Below are positions 6,799 through 15,977 of a DNA stretch of 64,000 nucleotides, in pieces. A model generated the notes under the pieces. That model was not told where the DNA came from. It made no database searches and saw only the letters and a list, made by a program, of their open reading frames with translations. This stretch comes from Fibrobacter sp. UWH6 (GTDB lineage Bacteria > Fibrobacterota > Fibrobacteria > Fibrobacterales > Fibrobacteraceae). The first letter of the stretch is position 1, and each line of letters starts with the position of its first letter. The position numbers and the translations under genes were made by a program. Location: positions 248,001-312,000 of the forward strand of contig NZ_FRAX01000002.1 of assembly GCF_900142465.1 (NCBI RefSeq). Direction: 5' to 3'.

Positions 6799-9700
6799 TT
6801 ATCGCACCATCACACGAGTAGAAACTCCATTGACGCGAACCAAATAGTTCCCTGCGGAAGTCAGTTCAACAATGTGGTTTACACCGCTGATTCTGTCCTG
6901 GGCCACAATCTTGCCCTTCATATCAACAACGAGCATCTTGTCGCCCTGCTTAGCGCCAACAATGTTCAGAGTGCGACCGCTAACAGAGACACCAAAGTGA
7001 CGTGCCACAGCAATGTTCTTCATGCCAGTGGAAGCATCCACAAACTTGGCCACATACACACCGTCAGAAAGAACCCACTTGTCAAAGACGTAGTCCACAC
7101 CCTTCTTGGTGTAGCCTTCGGGAGCAACACCCATCAAGGCACGCTGAACGACCTCATCCGAATTTTCTACGTCGTAGTTGAACACCACTTCCATTTTTCC
7201 GGATACATCGCCAGCCTTATAATGGACAGTCTTCTGGAACAGGGCATAGAAAGTCTTTCGGCCCTTGGCTTCGGCACCGACAAACTTTACCCTGAGACCA
7301 GCGTAATCCTCAGTTTCATACCAACCCATAAACTTCCAGGATTCATCATCCTTGATGGAAGCAGATGGGAGCTGCACACCTTTACCAAGAACGTACTTTG
7401 AAACGTCGCTGGAAAGAACCGCATTTGAAGGCATCACATAGACAATCTTGTATGCCTTTGAATAAACAGGCACATAATTGCCGTATTCATCTTTTTCCCA
7501 CTTACCATCAAATTCATTACCAACAGAATCCTTGTCACCAACGACAGGAACGACAATGCTAGAATCCTTCTTGGAAATTTCGGCCACAGCATCGTTAATC
7601 TTCTGATTGACATCATCATCAGAATCATCCTTGTCAATAACAACGCTGATAGCAGTGTTTCCAATGACTACGACAATCTCCTTTTCGTAAACAGGAACAT
7701 AATTGCCATCATCATCCTTCTTCCATTCGCCATTGAATTCGAAACCATCTTCAGATTCAGGAACTTCAATCTTGGGATCATGATTATTCAAGGTTTCTTC
7801 AATCTTCTGCTTAATTTCTTCGTCAGAAGCATCCTTGGGAACAACAACTTCAATGGTATCCTTGCCAACAACAACTTCAATGACCTTGCTGTCATCAGGT
7901 ACAACATATACCGGAGTGTACTTGTCGTCGCCATCGGCGTCTTCCCACTTGCCGTTGAAATCACGACCAGCTTCATCCTTGGCAGGAACAACAACGGCAG
8001 GATCAGTCTTGGCAGCCTCAGCTACAGCGTCATTAATCTTATCGCTGATGTCATCGGCGCTATCGCCCTTCTTGATGTCAACGGGGATGTCCTTGCCTGC
8101 AACTTCAGCCTGGACAGTCTTTTCGTAGACGGGTTCGTAATTGCCATCCTTATTCTGTTCCCATTCGCCATTGAACTGGTAGCCATCTTCATCCTTGTCG
8201 CCAACGACAGGCTTGGTTACGACTTCGCTAATCTTCTGTTCAACTTCTTCGTCAGAAGCATCCTTGGGAACAACAACTTCAATGGTATCCTTGCCAACAA
8301 CAACTTCAATGACCTTGCTGTCATCAGGTACAACATATACCGGAGTGTACTTGTCGTCGCCATCGGCGTCTTCCCACTTGCCGTTGAAATCACGACCAGC
8401 TTCATCCTTGGCAGGAACAACAACGGCAGGATCAGTCTTGGCAGCCTCAGCTACAGCGTCATTAATCTTATCGCTGATGTCATCGGCGCTATCACCCTTC
8501 TTGATATCAATATCGATTTCCTTACCAGCAACAACCACCTTGATTGTTACAACATCATAAACAGGAACATAATTACCGTCCTTATCCTGTTCCCATTCGC
8601 CATTGAACTTATAACCATCGCCATCCTTGGCGGGAACTACAATTCCGGCATCCTTCACAGCATCGTTAATTTTCTGATTAACGGTTTCCTTAGAATCATC
8701 CTTTCTGACGGTAACATCAACTTGAGAACCACCCACTACAACATGAATATTCTGGTCTTCACGAGAAATGGCATCGTATTCGGGAACATATTCGCCACCA
8801 TCTTCCTTCCAATGACCATTGAATTCATAAACGAAATCATCATCGGAAGGTTTTTCGGGAACCTTCAAGTCAGAATTCGGATCACGGAGCAGTTCGTTAA
8901 TCTTTTCTTCAATTTCATCCTTTGAAGCATCTTCACTTACAGTGACCGTAATCTTATTTCCTCCGAGATTAACCGTCACATCAATCGTTTTCTCGGTCCA
9001 CACAGCCGTATAGGAAACATTTTCTGCAGGCATCGTTTCCGGGACACTCGGATTCCAACCAGAGAAAGTATAATGTTCCTTTTCAACAACCGGAGCATTC
9101 AAGGAAGTTCCATATGAAACTTCACCAGCTGCAGTTCCTGCCGTTGCAACACTGCCACCTTCAAGATTCCAAGCCAATTTAAACTTCTTGGGAGCAACAT
9201 CGATTGTCACCACAACATTCTTCTTCGGCATCACAAAACTTGTCGTCTTCGTATCTAACGTCACATCACTGGAAGACACTTCAGTAATTTTATATCCATC
9301 ATGAATCAACATTGTGGGATACTTGACATTCACATCGGAAGCGCTAGACACATCTAGGTACCTAGCTTCCAGATATTCAGCAGCGTCAGTCGACGCAGCG
9401 CCAACAATCTTGAAAGTAACGGCATACAACGTCAAAGCGCTTTCATCCCAGGCAGGATACAACGTAACAGATGCATTTCCCTTATAGTAGCTTTCAAGAT
9501 CATAGAACTTTTTACCACCATCAGAAAGAGACCAACCAATTTGATTGACTGTCGTTTGTACAGAGCAATTTTTACCATCCTTATCACATTTGTAGACATT
9601 TCTCGTGAAGACTTTTCCAGCCAACTTAACGGAATCCCCGTGATTCACCAATTGTGCGGCAGGAACTTCACCGACGCCATCAGTACCTTCGGCATAGTAG

Positions 9701-11691
9701 ACGTAGTAGGATTTCACACTCCACTTGGCATAGAATTTCTTATCACCAAAGGAACCGGTAAGAATCGTCTTAATGGCTTCGCCATTAAAGTCAGCATTGT
9801 CATACCAGCCAATAAAATCATAACCATCCCTGGACGGAATCTGCAAAATAATGTTTGCAGATTCAATCGTATAGGACACAGGATTAGCAATATTATTCAC
9901 GCCATTTTCACCCAATTCATAAAGAATGGCGTAGCTGACGGGAACCCACTTTGCATACAATTTCAAATCATTCAAAACCGTTTTTTCGAAATCATAAGGC
10001 AAGCCCTTGCCATCGGCAGAGGTGTACCAACCATCAAACTTATAACCATCAGCAATTGGATCTTCGGGTCTAAAAGCCGTTGAATGTTCCTTCACACGAT
10101 CAATAGCCGGAGTTTCACCATGTCCATTCACATCATAGATGACGGAGTAATAAACTATCTTCGTCTCTTCCCAAACAGCATAAACATTAACATCACCCTC
10201 AGCCGCACCAAGGCTCTGAACATCAACAGCATCACTTGTCAAAGCCCAGCCCTTGAATGAGAAATACTTCGTATCTTCTCCGGTGCCTTCAGGAGCTCTA
10301 GAGGGAATTTCAATATCAGAAGAGACAATCACAGACTGTTTGGCAACTTTCTTAGCCAGTTCAGTCTTGTCACCAGCAAACTTACCACCATTAGAATGGA
10401 AGGTCACGGTTACATAGTCTTCCCACACGGCATACACCGTGCTAGAGCCAGACACCTTGCCCAGACTTTCATCCGGTTTTGTAGCAGAAGCATTCAAAGA
10501 CCAACCGAGAAACTTCTTCTCGTCGCAAACAGGTTCCGTAATACCGGTAGATGTAATCGGACTATCAAACTTCAAAGCCTTGGAAGTAATAGCACCTGAC
10601 GGGAATGCACAACCTGTACCGGCAGCGAAATAGATCGTGTACACAGTATTGTCAACATTATCGTTGGAAATACCGGTATTGGTGATATTGTCCGATCCGT
10701 TAGACCAAATACATTTTTCGCCACACCCTTCATTCAAATTTTCAACGGTTTCTGACGTATTTACATCAGGAAGACCTACACCGCTACCGGAACCGTTATC
10801 TTCGTTTCCGACAGGTTTATCAACAGTCTTATTGTCATAGTAGCTGTTCGCAATCGATCCTGTACCCCCGTTTTTCTGCCCCACAAGGCCGCCCAACGTA
10901 CCATCGCCAGCATTGTAAACGCCATTGCCCCCATACACGCAACGTTCAATTTTTGCATTGCTAAGGGTTCCTGCAACACCGCCCACAAAGCTTGCGTTAC
11001 TCAAGTTATGAATTTCAACAGAACTCAAGCAATCCTTTATCGTACCAGCTGTTGCATAGCCTGTTATACCACCAACACTCTGAGCCAAACCATCTGTAAC
11101 AATAGAGCCGGAGGCATAACATCCACTGACCGTACCATCTTCCTGCCATGCGACAATAGTACCCACACTAATGGGGCGGCTTCCTCCTCTTTCCTGTATA
11201 CCCGTAGCCTTAATTTCCACATTTTCAAGAACCACATTTTCAATCACAGCTTCTGTCGTTATCACACCGAACAGGGCCACATTCTGATCATCACTATCGA
11301 TTTTCAAATTACGGATAGGATATCCCTGGCCATTAAAATTACCAACATACCGACGACCACTATTTTCATTACCCATCGGCTCAAAGTTTTCGGTACAGGT
11401 CATATCAATAGGACCAGTCACAATCGCATTAAGCCCGGCATTGGGGAAGGACGCAGATTTCGTCATAAGGGAGCCTTTTTTCTGGCAATTATTGTCGCCA
11501 TACACATAGTCATAACCAGACGGGCAAACAATCGTGTTTACCAAACTGGAAAATTCCACCAAGTTTTCGCACGTTGCAATGACCTTGTACGTTTTACTAC
11601 TGACCGTGGTATCTTTAAGCGCAGCAAAAGACTGACCTACCAACAGCAGGACAAACAAAACAGACAAAAAAACACAATTAAGCGATTTCAT
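6799..11691 (-). CDS. Giant repeat-built surface protein (GLUG, InlB-type repeats, T9SS-like tail)
   Basis: About 1630 residues. The start at 11691 is preferred over 11727 because GGAGG lies 10 nt upstream and MKSLNCVFLSVLFVLLLVG begins a clean signal peptide. Order: an N-terminal domain with GLUG-like repeats (GGLVGQKNGGTGSIANSYYD); about six InlB B / Listeria-Bacteroides-type repeats ending in (Y)A(V/K)W, such as YKFDGWYTSADG...LYAKW; seven acidic repeats of 60-75 residues ending in FNGxWxxxxxGNYxPVY; and a C-terminal domain NIVGAKQGDKMLVVDMKGK...GNYLVRVNGVSTRVMVR, which resembles the type IX secretion type-A sorting domain. It is therefore probably exported and attached to the cell surface as an adhesin or stalk; the ligand is unknown. 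Two of the repeats are identical at DNA level. Confidence 0.85.
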   Translation of the reverse strand: MKSLNCVFLSVLFVLLLVGQSFAALKDTTVSSKTYKVIATCENLVEFSSLVNTIVCPSGYDYVYGDNNCQKKGSLMTKSASFPNAGLNAIVTGPIDMTCTENFEPMGNENSGRRYVGNFNGQGYPIRNLKIDSDDQNVALFGVITTEAVIENVVLENVEIKATGIQERGGSRPISVGTIVAWQEDGTVSGCYASGSIVTDGLAQSVGGITGYATAGTIKDCLSSVEIHNLSNASFVGGVAGTLSNAKIERCVYGGNGVYNAGDGTLGGLVGQKNGGTGSIANSYYDNKTVDKPVGNEDNGSGSGVGLPDVNTSETVENLNEGCGEKCIWSNGSDNITNTGISNDNVDNTVYTIYFAAGTGCAFPSGAITSKALKFDSPITSTGITEPVCDEKKFLGWSLNASATKPDESLGKVSGSSTVYAVWEDYVTVTFHSNGGKFAGDKTELAKKVAKQSVIVSSDIEIPSRAPEGTGEDTKYFSFKGWALTSDAVDVQSLGAAEGDVNVYAVWEETKIVYYSVIYDVNGHGETPAIDRVKEHSTAFRPEDPIADGYKFDGWYTSADGKGLPYDFEKTVLNDLKLYAKWVPVSYAILYELGENGVNNIANPVSYTIESANIILQIPSRDGYDFIGWYDNADFNGEAIKTILTGSFGDKKFYAKWSVKSYYVYYAEGTDGVGEVPAAQLVNHGDSVKLAGKVFTRNVYKCDKDGKNCSVQTTVNQIGWSLSDGGKKFYDLESYYKGNASVTLYPAWDESALTLYAVTFKIVGAASTDAAEYLEARYLDVSSASDVNVKYPTMLIHDGYKITEVSSSDVTLDTKTTSFVMPKKNVVVTIDVAPKKFKLAWNLEGGSVATAGTAAGEVSYGTSLNAPVVEKEHYTFSGWNPSVPETMPAENVSYTAVWTEKTIDVTVNLGGNKITVTVSEDASKDEIEEKINELLRDPNSDLKVPEKPSDDDFVYEFNGHWKEDGGEYVPEYDAISREDQNIHVVVGGSQVDVTVRKDDSKETVNQKINDAVKDAGIVVPAKDGDGYKFNGEWEQDKDGNYVPVYDVVTIKVVVAGKEIDIDIKKGDSADDISDKINDAVAEAAKTDPAVVVPAKDEAGRDFNGKWEDADGDDKYTPVYVVPDDSKVIEVVVGKDTIEVVVPKDASDEEVEQKISEVVTKPVVGDKDEDGYQFNGEWEQNKDGNYEPVYEKTVQAEVAGKDIPVDIKKGDSADDISDKINDAVAEAAKTDPAVVVPAKDEAGRDFNGKWEDADGDDKYTPVYVVPDDSKVIEVVVGKDTIEVVVPKDASDEEIKQKIEETLNNHDPKIEVPESEDGFEFNGEWKKDDDGNYVPVYEKEIVVVIGNTAISVVIDKDDSDDDVNQKINDAVAEISKKDSSIVVPVVGDKDSVGNEFDGKWEKDEYGNYVPVYSKAYKIVYVMPSNAVLSSDVSKYVLGKGVQLPSASIKDDESWKFMGWYETEDYAGLRVKFVGAEAKGRKTFYALFQKTVHYKAGDVSGKMEVVFNYDVENSDEVVQRALMGVAPEGYTKKGVDYVFDKWVLSDGVYVAKFVDASTGMKNIAVARHFGVSVSGRTLNIVGAKQGDKMLVVDMKGKIVAQDRISGVNHIVELTSAGNYLVRVNGVSTRVMVR
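7816..8064 (-). repeat. Perfect direct repeat within the surface-protein gene, copy A
   Basis: 249 bp identical by eye to 8245-8493, offset exactly 429 bp (143 codons). It encodes the stretch from KKGDSADDISDKINDAVAEA to VPKDASDEE. Flanking repeat units have diverged, so this pair is a recent in-frame duplication or was homogenised by gene conversion. Confidence 0.9.
8245..8493 (-). repeat. Perfect direct repeat within the surface-protein gene, copy B
   Basis: Partner of 7816-8064. The first mismatches flanking the identical block are at 8244 and 8494. Confidence 0.9.
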
Positions 11692-11934
11692 AAAAAAAGC
11701 GCCTCCATTTACGTTAAAAATAAGCATTTACCCCCAAAATAGGGAGCAGCCACCCATTATATGTGACCAATGACACCCAAGAAGCACTCCAATTTGGAAT
11801 AAACGAGTCAAATTCATCAAAAATAAGGGATAAAATGCGGTAAAAAGGACATTTTCTCGAAAAAACATTTGCACGACAAGCCAACATTGCGTAAGTTTAG
11901 TGGTAGTTTTTGCTTATCTCGGGAGTTTTTTCAA

Positions 11935-13347
11935 ATGGCTTTAATTCGAAAAATACTGACATTCTTGGCCTTCATGGCTGCGGTCGTCTTGGCTGCGCCA
12001 TCTATGCCGGCAACATCTGTGGAGAAGACACAGAAGGTTCTACAGGCAAAGTCCAAGACATCAAAGAGTGCCAAAAAGGCAAAGAAATCCAAGAAGAAGA
12101 AAAAGAAAAAAGAACAGGCAGAACAGGCTGTCGAGACTGCTGAAGAAGAATCCGCAGCAGAATCTTCTACAGAAGCCGTTGAAGATAACGCCGAAGAACA
12201 GACCGCCGAGGCCGAAGTTCCGCAGGAAGAACAGTCTGACCTTGAAAGTGCATTTGAGGAAGTGCAGTCCAGTGTCGCACCGGAACAAGCACCCACTCCC
12301 CCGGCAGAATCCGCACTTCAACCTGTTGCAGAACCGACTCCGCAACCTGAGGCCAAGCCCGCAGCACAGCCCGCCCCTCAACCGGCTGCACAGCCCGCAA
12401 CACAAGCATCAGCACAGCCAGCAGCCAAGGCAACTGCAGTTAATCCGGCGGTACTGAACACGAAGCCCGGTCAGCAGACATTTATCCTGAGAGGCACCTC
12501 GACACAGGCGACCACTGCAGCAGTTGCAGACACAGCAAACAAGGTTGAAGACGAGACTCTCACCGAAAAGAAGACTTACGCCAACCGCTTCAAGGCCATG
12601 CGCAAGAAGAAGAGCGTCGCGGAATACGACAGCACCCAGAACGCCATCAGAGACAGCATCGCCTCGATTACCTACAACTTCGGTCTTTCCTTTATCGGAG
12701 GAAGAGCCAAGGACAAGCGTTTGGGCAATCTCGAAGAAAACAGCGACTGGGACGGAAACTTTGGCGTATATCTTTTCTATCGATACTACTTTACCAGTTT
12801 CTTTGCCTTGCAGGGACGCCTTGGCGCCATATACCGTTATGCAAGATTCACAAAGAATGACGAAATCAAGGACGGAATCACATACAAGGAAACCCAATTT
12901 GACGTCAACAACAAGCTTACCGTAGACTATCATGACATCGCCGTTGACGCTCCTCTTACACTGAAACTCGGAGCTCACACCGGCCACACAACGTTCATTT
13001 TCCTCAGCCTTGCAGGGGATATCACAAAGTCCATTTTCGACCAGATCAATACAACTCGCGAATATACCGTAAAGCATCCGTCCAAGGAACTGAAGAAAGA
13101 CCTGGCCGTTCTTGAAAGTAAAGGACTTTATCCGGCCTACGAAAACTACACTGTTGAAGGTAATTTCTACATAGACGACTGGGAGTTCAGCAGTTGGGCC
13201 GGCGCAGGCATCGACTGCAAATACATCTCTGTCGAATACCAGGTACTCCTCGCTGCTGGTTCCACCAAAGACAATCATAGATTCCACGCCATTAACCATG
13301 GTGGCATGCCCTCATGGCGCGTAATGGTGGATTTGAGTCTAAAGTAA
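11935..13347 (+). CDS. Outer-membrane beta-barrel protein with poly-Lys and Pro/Ala linker
   Basis: 470 residues from ATG 11935; GGGAG about 10 nt upstream and the signal peptide MALIRKILTFLAFMAAVVLA choose this start over 11869. After cleavage there is a Lys cluster (SKSAKKAKKSKKKKKKK), then an acidic Glu/Ala stretch, then Pro/Ala/Gln repeats (QPAPQPAAQPATQ) to about residue 190. The C-terminal ~270 residues have alternating aromatic and polar strands (SITYNFGLSFIGG, FGVYLFYRYYFTSFFALQG, WRVMVDLSLK) typical of a small outer-membrane barrel. The linker could span or bind peptidoglycan, as Pro/Ala-rich periplasmic linkers often do; this is inference. A lipoprotein gene follows after 9 bp with its own AAGGAGG, so the pair is probably an operon. 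Confidence 0.75.
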   Translation: MALIRKILTFLAFMAAVVLAAPSMPATSVEKTQKVLQAKSKTSKSAKKAKKSKKKKKKKEQAEQAVETAEEESAAESSTEAVEDNAEEQTAEAEVPQEEQSDLESAFEEVQSSVAPEQAPTPPAESALQPVAEPTPQPEAKPAAQPAPQPAAQPATQASAQPAAKATAVNPAVLNTKPGQQTFILRGTSTQATTAAVADTANKVEDETLTEKKTYANRFKAMRKKKSVAEYDSTQNAIRDSIASITYNFGLSFIGGRAKDKRLGNLEENSDWDGNFGVYLFYRYYFTSFFALQGRLGAIYRYARFTKNDEIKDGITYKETQFDVNNKLTVDYHDIAVDAPLTLKLGAHTGHTTFIFLSLAGDITKSIFDQINTTREYTVKHPSKELKKDLAVLESKGLYPAYENYTVEGNFYIDDWEFSSWAGAGIDCKYISVEYQVLLAAGSTKDNHRFHAINHGGMPSWRVMVDLSLK

Positions 13348-13356
13348 GGAGGAATT

Positions 13357-14145
13357 ATGAGATTTAATTTTATCAAAAAACTTCTTGTAGCATCTGCAAT
13401 TGCATCTACCGCCGTTATTTTTTCCGCCTGTAGCGAAACAAGTGTTATCGAGGCCGAAAATGAAATTCTTAGCGAACACAAGGGTCCTAAAAAAGGTCTC
13501 CTGGATTCCCTGGAAGCCAACTTGGGCCGCGTAGATCTGTATAACTGCCTGGCAGCCTACAGCAAGGAACGCTGCTCCAATTTCTACAAGAAATTCGGTT
13601 CCTACGACTGTCCGCAGATTTCCAATCCGTACTACAACGACAAGGGCGAATACACCTACGACGATGGTCCAAAGGACACTACGGGCAACGTCACGCCGCA
13701 AGATACTAGCAACGTGACACCCAAGGATACCGTTGTGGAAGTCTACTACCTGCAGGAAAACAAGAACATCACCATTACGCTGAAGTCCTTTAAGCAGAAG
13801 TCAGACAAGGCCAGCAACCCGATGGTTCGTTTCAAGGTTGAACTGTACAGCGACAGCGTCAAGGCGAACACCCTTTCAACGGGAGTGCTACCCCTAGAAC
13901 TTGAAGAAAAGAAATGGCGCGATATGACTTCCTTTGACCCCATTTCGGTTGTCCGCGGCATTGACGAAATCAGGATTTGCCCCGTCGTTATCAGCCAGAC
14001 AGGCGATGACGAAGAAGACGAAATCGTCAGTTCTGGCCGATGCATGTCAGCAAAGGATATCGGATACATCAAGGATACGGAAACGTTCCTAGATGACGAA
14101 GATAACGACGATTACGCCATAACCTGGGAAGCAAAACTTTACTAA
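13357..14145 (+). CDS. Lipoprotein of unknown function
   Basis: 262 residues, preceded by AAGGAGG 5 nt before the ATG. The N-terminus MRFNFIKKLLVASAIASTAV followed by IFSAC is a lipoprotein signal with Cys25 as the lipidated residue. A short segment with paired Cys (YNCLAAYSKERCSNFYKKFG, YDCPQISNPYY) and a Thr/Asp linker (DTTGNVTPQDTSNVTPKDTV) lead to a beta-rich C-terminal domain with two further Cys. The layout suggests an anchored module on a flexible stalk. It sits directly after the outer-membrane barrel gene and may work with it. No family recognised. Confidence 0.75.
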   Translation: MRFNFIKKLLVASAIASTAVIFSACSETSVIEAENEILSEHKGPKKGLLDSLEANLGRVDLYNCLAAYSKERCSNFYKKFGSYDCPQISNPYYNDKGEYTYDDGPKDTTGNVTPQDTSNVTPKDTVVEVYYLQENKNITITLKSFKQKSDKASNPMVRFKVELYSDSVKANTLSTGVLPLELEEKKWRDMTSFDPISVVRGIDEIRICPVVISQTGDDEEDEIVSSGRCMSAKDIGYIKDTETFLDDEDNDDYAITWEAKLY

Positions 14146-14149
14146 AAGC

Positions 14150-14186
14150 AAAAAGGCATTCCGCGATAAAACGGAATGCCTTTTTT
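14150..14186. terminator. Bidirectional terminator between convergent genes
   Basis: The perfect stem GGCATTCCG / CGGAATGCC is flanked by A5 on the left and T6 on the right. It serves the lipoprotein gene on plus and the Lys/Ala-rich gene on minus. Confidence 0.85.
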
Positions 14187-14201
14187 AGTTACTTTGAGCA
14201 G

Positions 14202-14606
14202 TTACTTCTTGGACAGTTTCTTCAGCAGTTTATTGACGTCTTCAAAGCCTTTCTGGGCTTCGTCAGCGGCAATAGCGGCACCAGCGATAGTTCCCTGGAT
14301 AAACACCTTGAACAGCAGGGACTGAACATCCACATCGCTCACTTCTTCCTTGGAGAAGAAAGCTTCCATTTCGTCGGCGGCATTTTCGAAGTATTCGCTC
14401 TTGAGAGCTTCGACAACAATGGCACCCATGGCCGGGTTTGCATTCAGTTCAATGTCAAAGCCTTCGGATTCTTCAGCTGCAGCAGGCTTTGCAGCAGCCT
14501 TCGGAGAAGCCTTCTTTGCAGCGGGCTTTGCGGCAACTTTCTTTGCTGCAGTTTTTGCAGGAGCTTTCTTGGGAGCAGATTTAGCAGCGGACTTTTTTAC
14601 AGCCAT
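14202..14606 (-). CDS. Histone H1-like Lys/Ala/Pro-rich protein
   Basis: 134 residues; AAAGGAATGAATT precedes the ATG. Residues 2-46 are an H1-like tail made of (A/P)KK(A)AAK units (KKSAAKSAPKKAPAKTAAKK). The remaining ~88 residues form an acidic, helical domain (NPAMGAIVVEALKSEYFENA...) with a basic end KLLKKLSKK. Lys/Ala tails of this kind are known from bacterial histone-like proteins (AlgP, Hc1) and as extensions on nucleic-acid-binding proteins. A role in DNA or RNA binding is inferred from composition only; the C-terminal domain is not one I recognise. It stands alone between two terminators. Confidence 0.7.
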   Translation of the reverse strand: MAVKKSAAKSAPKKAPAKTAAKKVAAKPAAKKASPKAAAKPAAAEESEGFDIELNANPAMGAIVVEALKSEYFENAADEMEAFFSKEEVSDVDVQSLLFKVFIQGTIAGAAIAADEAQKGFEDVNKLLKKLSKK

Positions 14607-14708
14607 AATTCATTCCTTTTTTGAAGTTCTTTATTTTCAATTTAAACAAAAAATCTTGAGACCGAACGGACTTTATACAAATAGCATAAACAAATCGCAA
14701 TTTGTATA

Positions 14709-14737
14709 AAAAATCCCCGATTGATCGGGGACTTTTT
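14709..14737. terminator. Terminator downstream of glk
   Basis: The stem TCCCCGA-TTGA-TCGGGGA has A6 on one side and T5 on the other, so it can act in both directions. For glk the minus-strand product ends in GGGGATTTTTTAT. Confidence 0.8.
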
Positions 14738-14772
14738 AGCTAGATCCTTCGCTCTACGGGCTCAGGATGACA
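14738..14772 (-). repeat. Dispersed GTCATCCTGA...GGATC repeat, copy 2
   Basis: On minus it reads GTGTCATCCTGAGCCCGTAG and then AGCGAAGGATCTAGC. This is the same motif as at 4988-5036 with a different centre. It lies between the glk stop codon and its terminator. Confidence 0.5.
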
Positions 14773-14788
14773 CGCTGCGCGTGACCGC

Positions 14789-15856
14789 TTACTTCTGCAG
14801 ATTCAGGCTTGCGTTTGCAGCGCCGTAAAGGCTGATGCTATAATCCTTGATCACGTACACAGGAATCTTGTTCAGAAGCGGGCGGATGTTGGGGTTATAG
14901 TTCTTTTCGAAGTACTGCATGAACAGGTTATCGCGTTCCAGCCAGCGCAGATCCTTCTGTACGGTACCGCCAGCCAGGTAGAAGCCACCCAGCGGGAGGA
15001 ACAGGGTTGCAGCGTCGCTAGCAAAGCGGGCCAGCATCTTTACGAACAGGCGCATCATTTCGGCGGCCACCGGATCGTTGTCGCTGGCGCGGGAAATGTA
15101 CTTGGGGCGATCGTTGGGTTCGGTCTCTTCGATCTTCTGGAAGTATTCGTTGTTCGGAACGCCGCGGGTTTCCTTCCACCATTCGTACATGTTGCGAAGA
15201 CCCATACCGGAAACCAGAGGTTCTACACCGGGAACAACGCCAAGCTTCTTTTCCATGTAATCGTGGAATTCCTGGGAGTCCTTGTCGAAAGGTGCGAAAG
15301 TAGAGTGGCCACCTTCAGAAGAAGCGGGAATGTACTTCTGACCGTCGAATGCCAGGAAGCCAACGCCCATGCCGGTACCCGGACCAATCACAGCCTTGGT
15401 TGCTGCCTGGGGAGCGGGAGTGGATCCGTCGGTGTGGACCAGCTTGTGGATCTGTTCCGGATCGTCCACGTCCAGAGTGGGGATACCGTAGCTGATAGCC
15501 ATGAAGTCATTGATCACGAGAGTGGGAATGCCCGTTGCAGCAGAGATGGCATCGCCATCCACAGACCAAGGGAGGTTGGTCATGACGCACTTGTTATTGG
15601 CAACAGGACCGGCAGCGCTAATGCAGATGTGGCTCACCTTAAGGTCAGCGCGAGCTTCTGCAGCCAGCTTAAGGGTTTCGCGGATGGGAGCATCCAGACC
15701 GTCAATGTCTTTGGAGGGACATACGGTTTCGAGAATCAAGGTGAACTTTCCATCCTTGTAGCCAACAACGCCAAGGTTGGTGTTGGTACCGCCGATATCG
15801 CCAGCCAAAACCAGACGATCAAACTTTGCATCAGGATTACGCCATTTAATTTCCAT
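14789..15856 (-). CDS. glk: Glucokinase (Glk family)
   Basis: 355 residues. LAGDIGGTNTNLGVV (17-31) is the phosphate-1 motif of the ASKHA fold, ISAAGPVANNKCVMTNLPW is the substrate-side segment, and GPGTGMGVGFLAF near residue 160 is the Glk signature. It phosphorylates glucose to glucose-6-phosphate with ATP in the cytoplasm, the entry to glycolysis after uptake of cellulose-derived sugar. The length is near that of E. coli Glk (321) with a small C-terminal extension. GGAG lies about 8 nt before the ATG. It is monocistronic between a terminator and the FISUMP lipoprotein gene. Confidence 0.93.
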   Translation of the reverse strand: MEIKWRNPDAKFDRLVLAGDIGGTNTNLGVVGYKDGKFTLILETVCPSKDIDGLDAPIRETLKLAAEARADLKVSHICISAAGPVANNKCVMTNLPWSVDGDAISAATGIPTLVINDFMAISYGIPTLDVDDPEQIHKLVHTDGSTPAPQAATKAVIGPGTGMGVGFLAFDGQKYIPASSEGGHSTFAPFDKDSQEFHDYMEKKLGVVPGVEPLVSGMGLRNMYEWWKETRGVPNNEYFQKIEETEPNDRPKYISRASDNDPVAAEMMRLFVKMLARFASDAATLFLPLGGFYLAGGTVQKDLRWLERDNLFMQYFEKNYNPNIRPLLNKIPVYVIKDYSISLYGAANASLNLQK

Positions 15857-15977
15857 AATAAAACTCCGAGTTTACGGTAAATAATTTACGCCTTTTAATC
15901 TAGTATAAGATTAGACGTTCCATGTTTAACGAATAAAATTTTCCCTTATAAATAGATGTTTTTTGGGCCCTACGTTC

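Noticed and set aside
7780-8925. 381-codon plus-strand frame with internal repeats
   Set aside because: It mirrors the repeats of the surface-protein gene on minus; the InlB-like and FNGxW patterns belong to the minus strand.
7450-9000. CRISPR-like array
   Set aside because: The repeats are long, vary in length and stay in frame within one protein, so they are coding repeats.
12409-13299. 296-codon minus-strand frame
   Set aside because: Antisense to the outer-membrane barrel gene; no signal, motif or start context.
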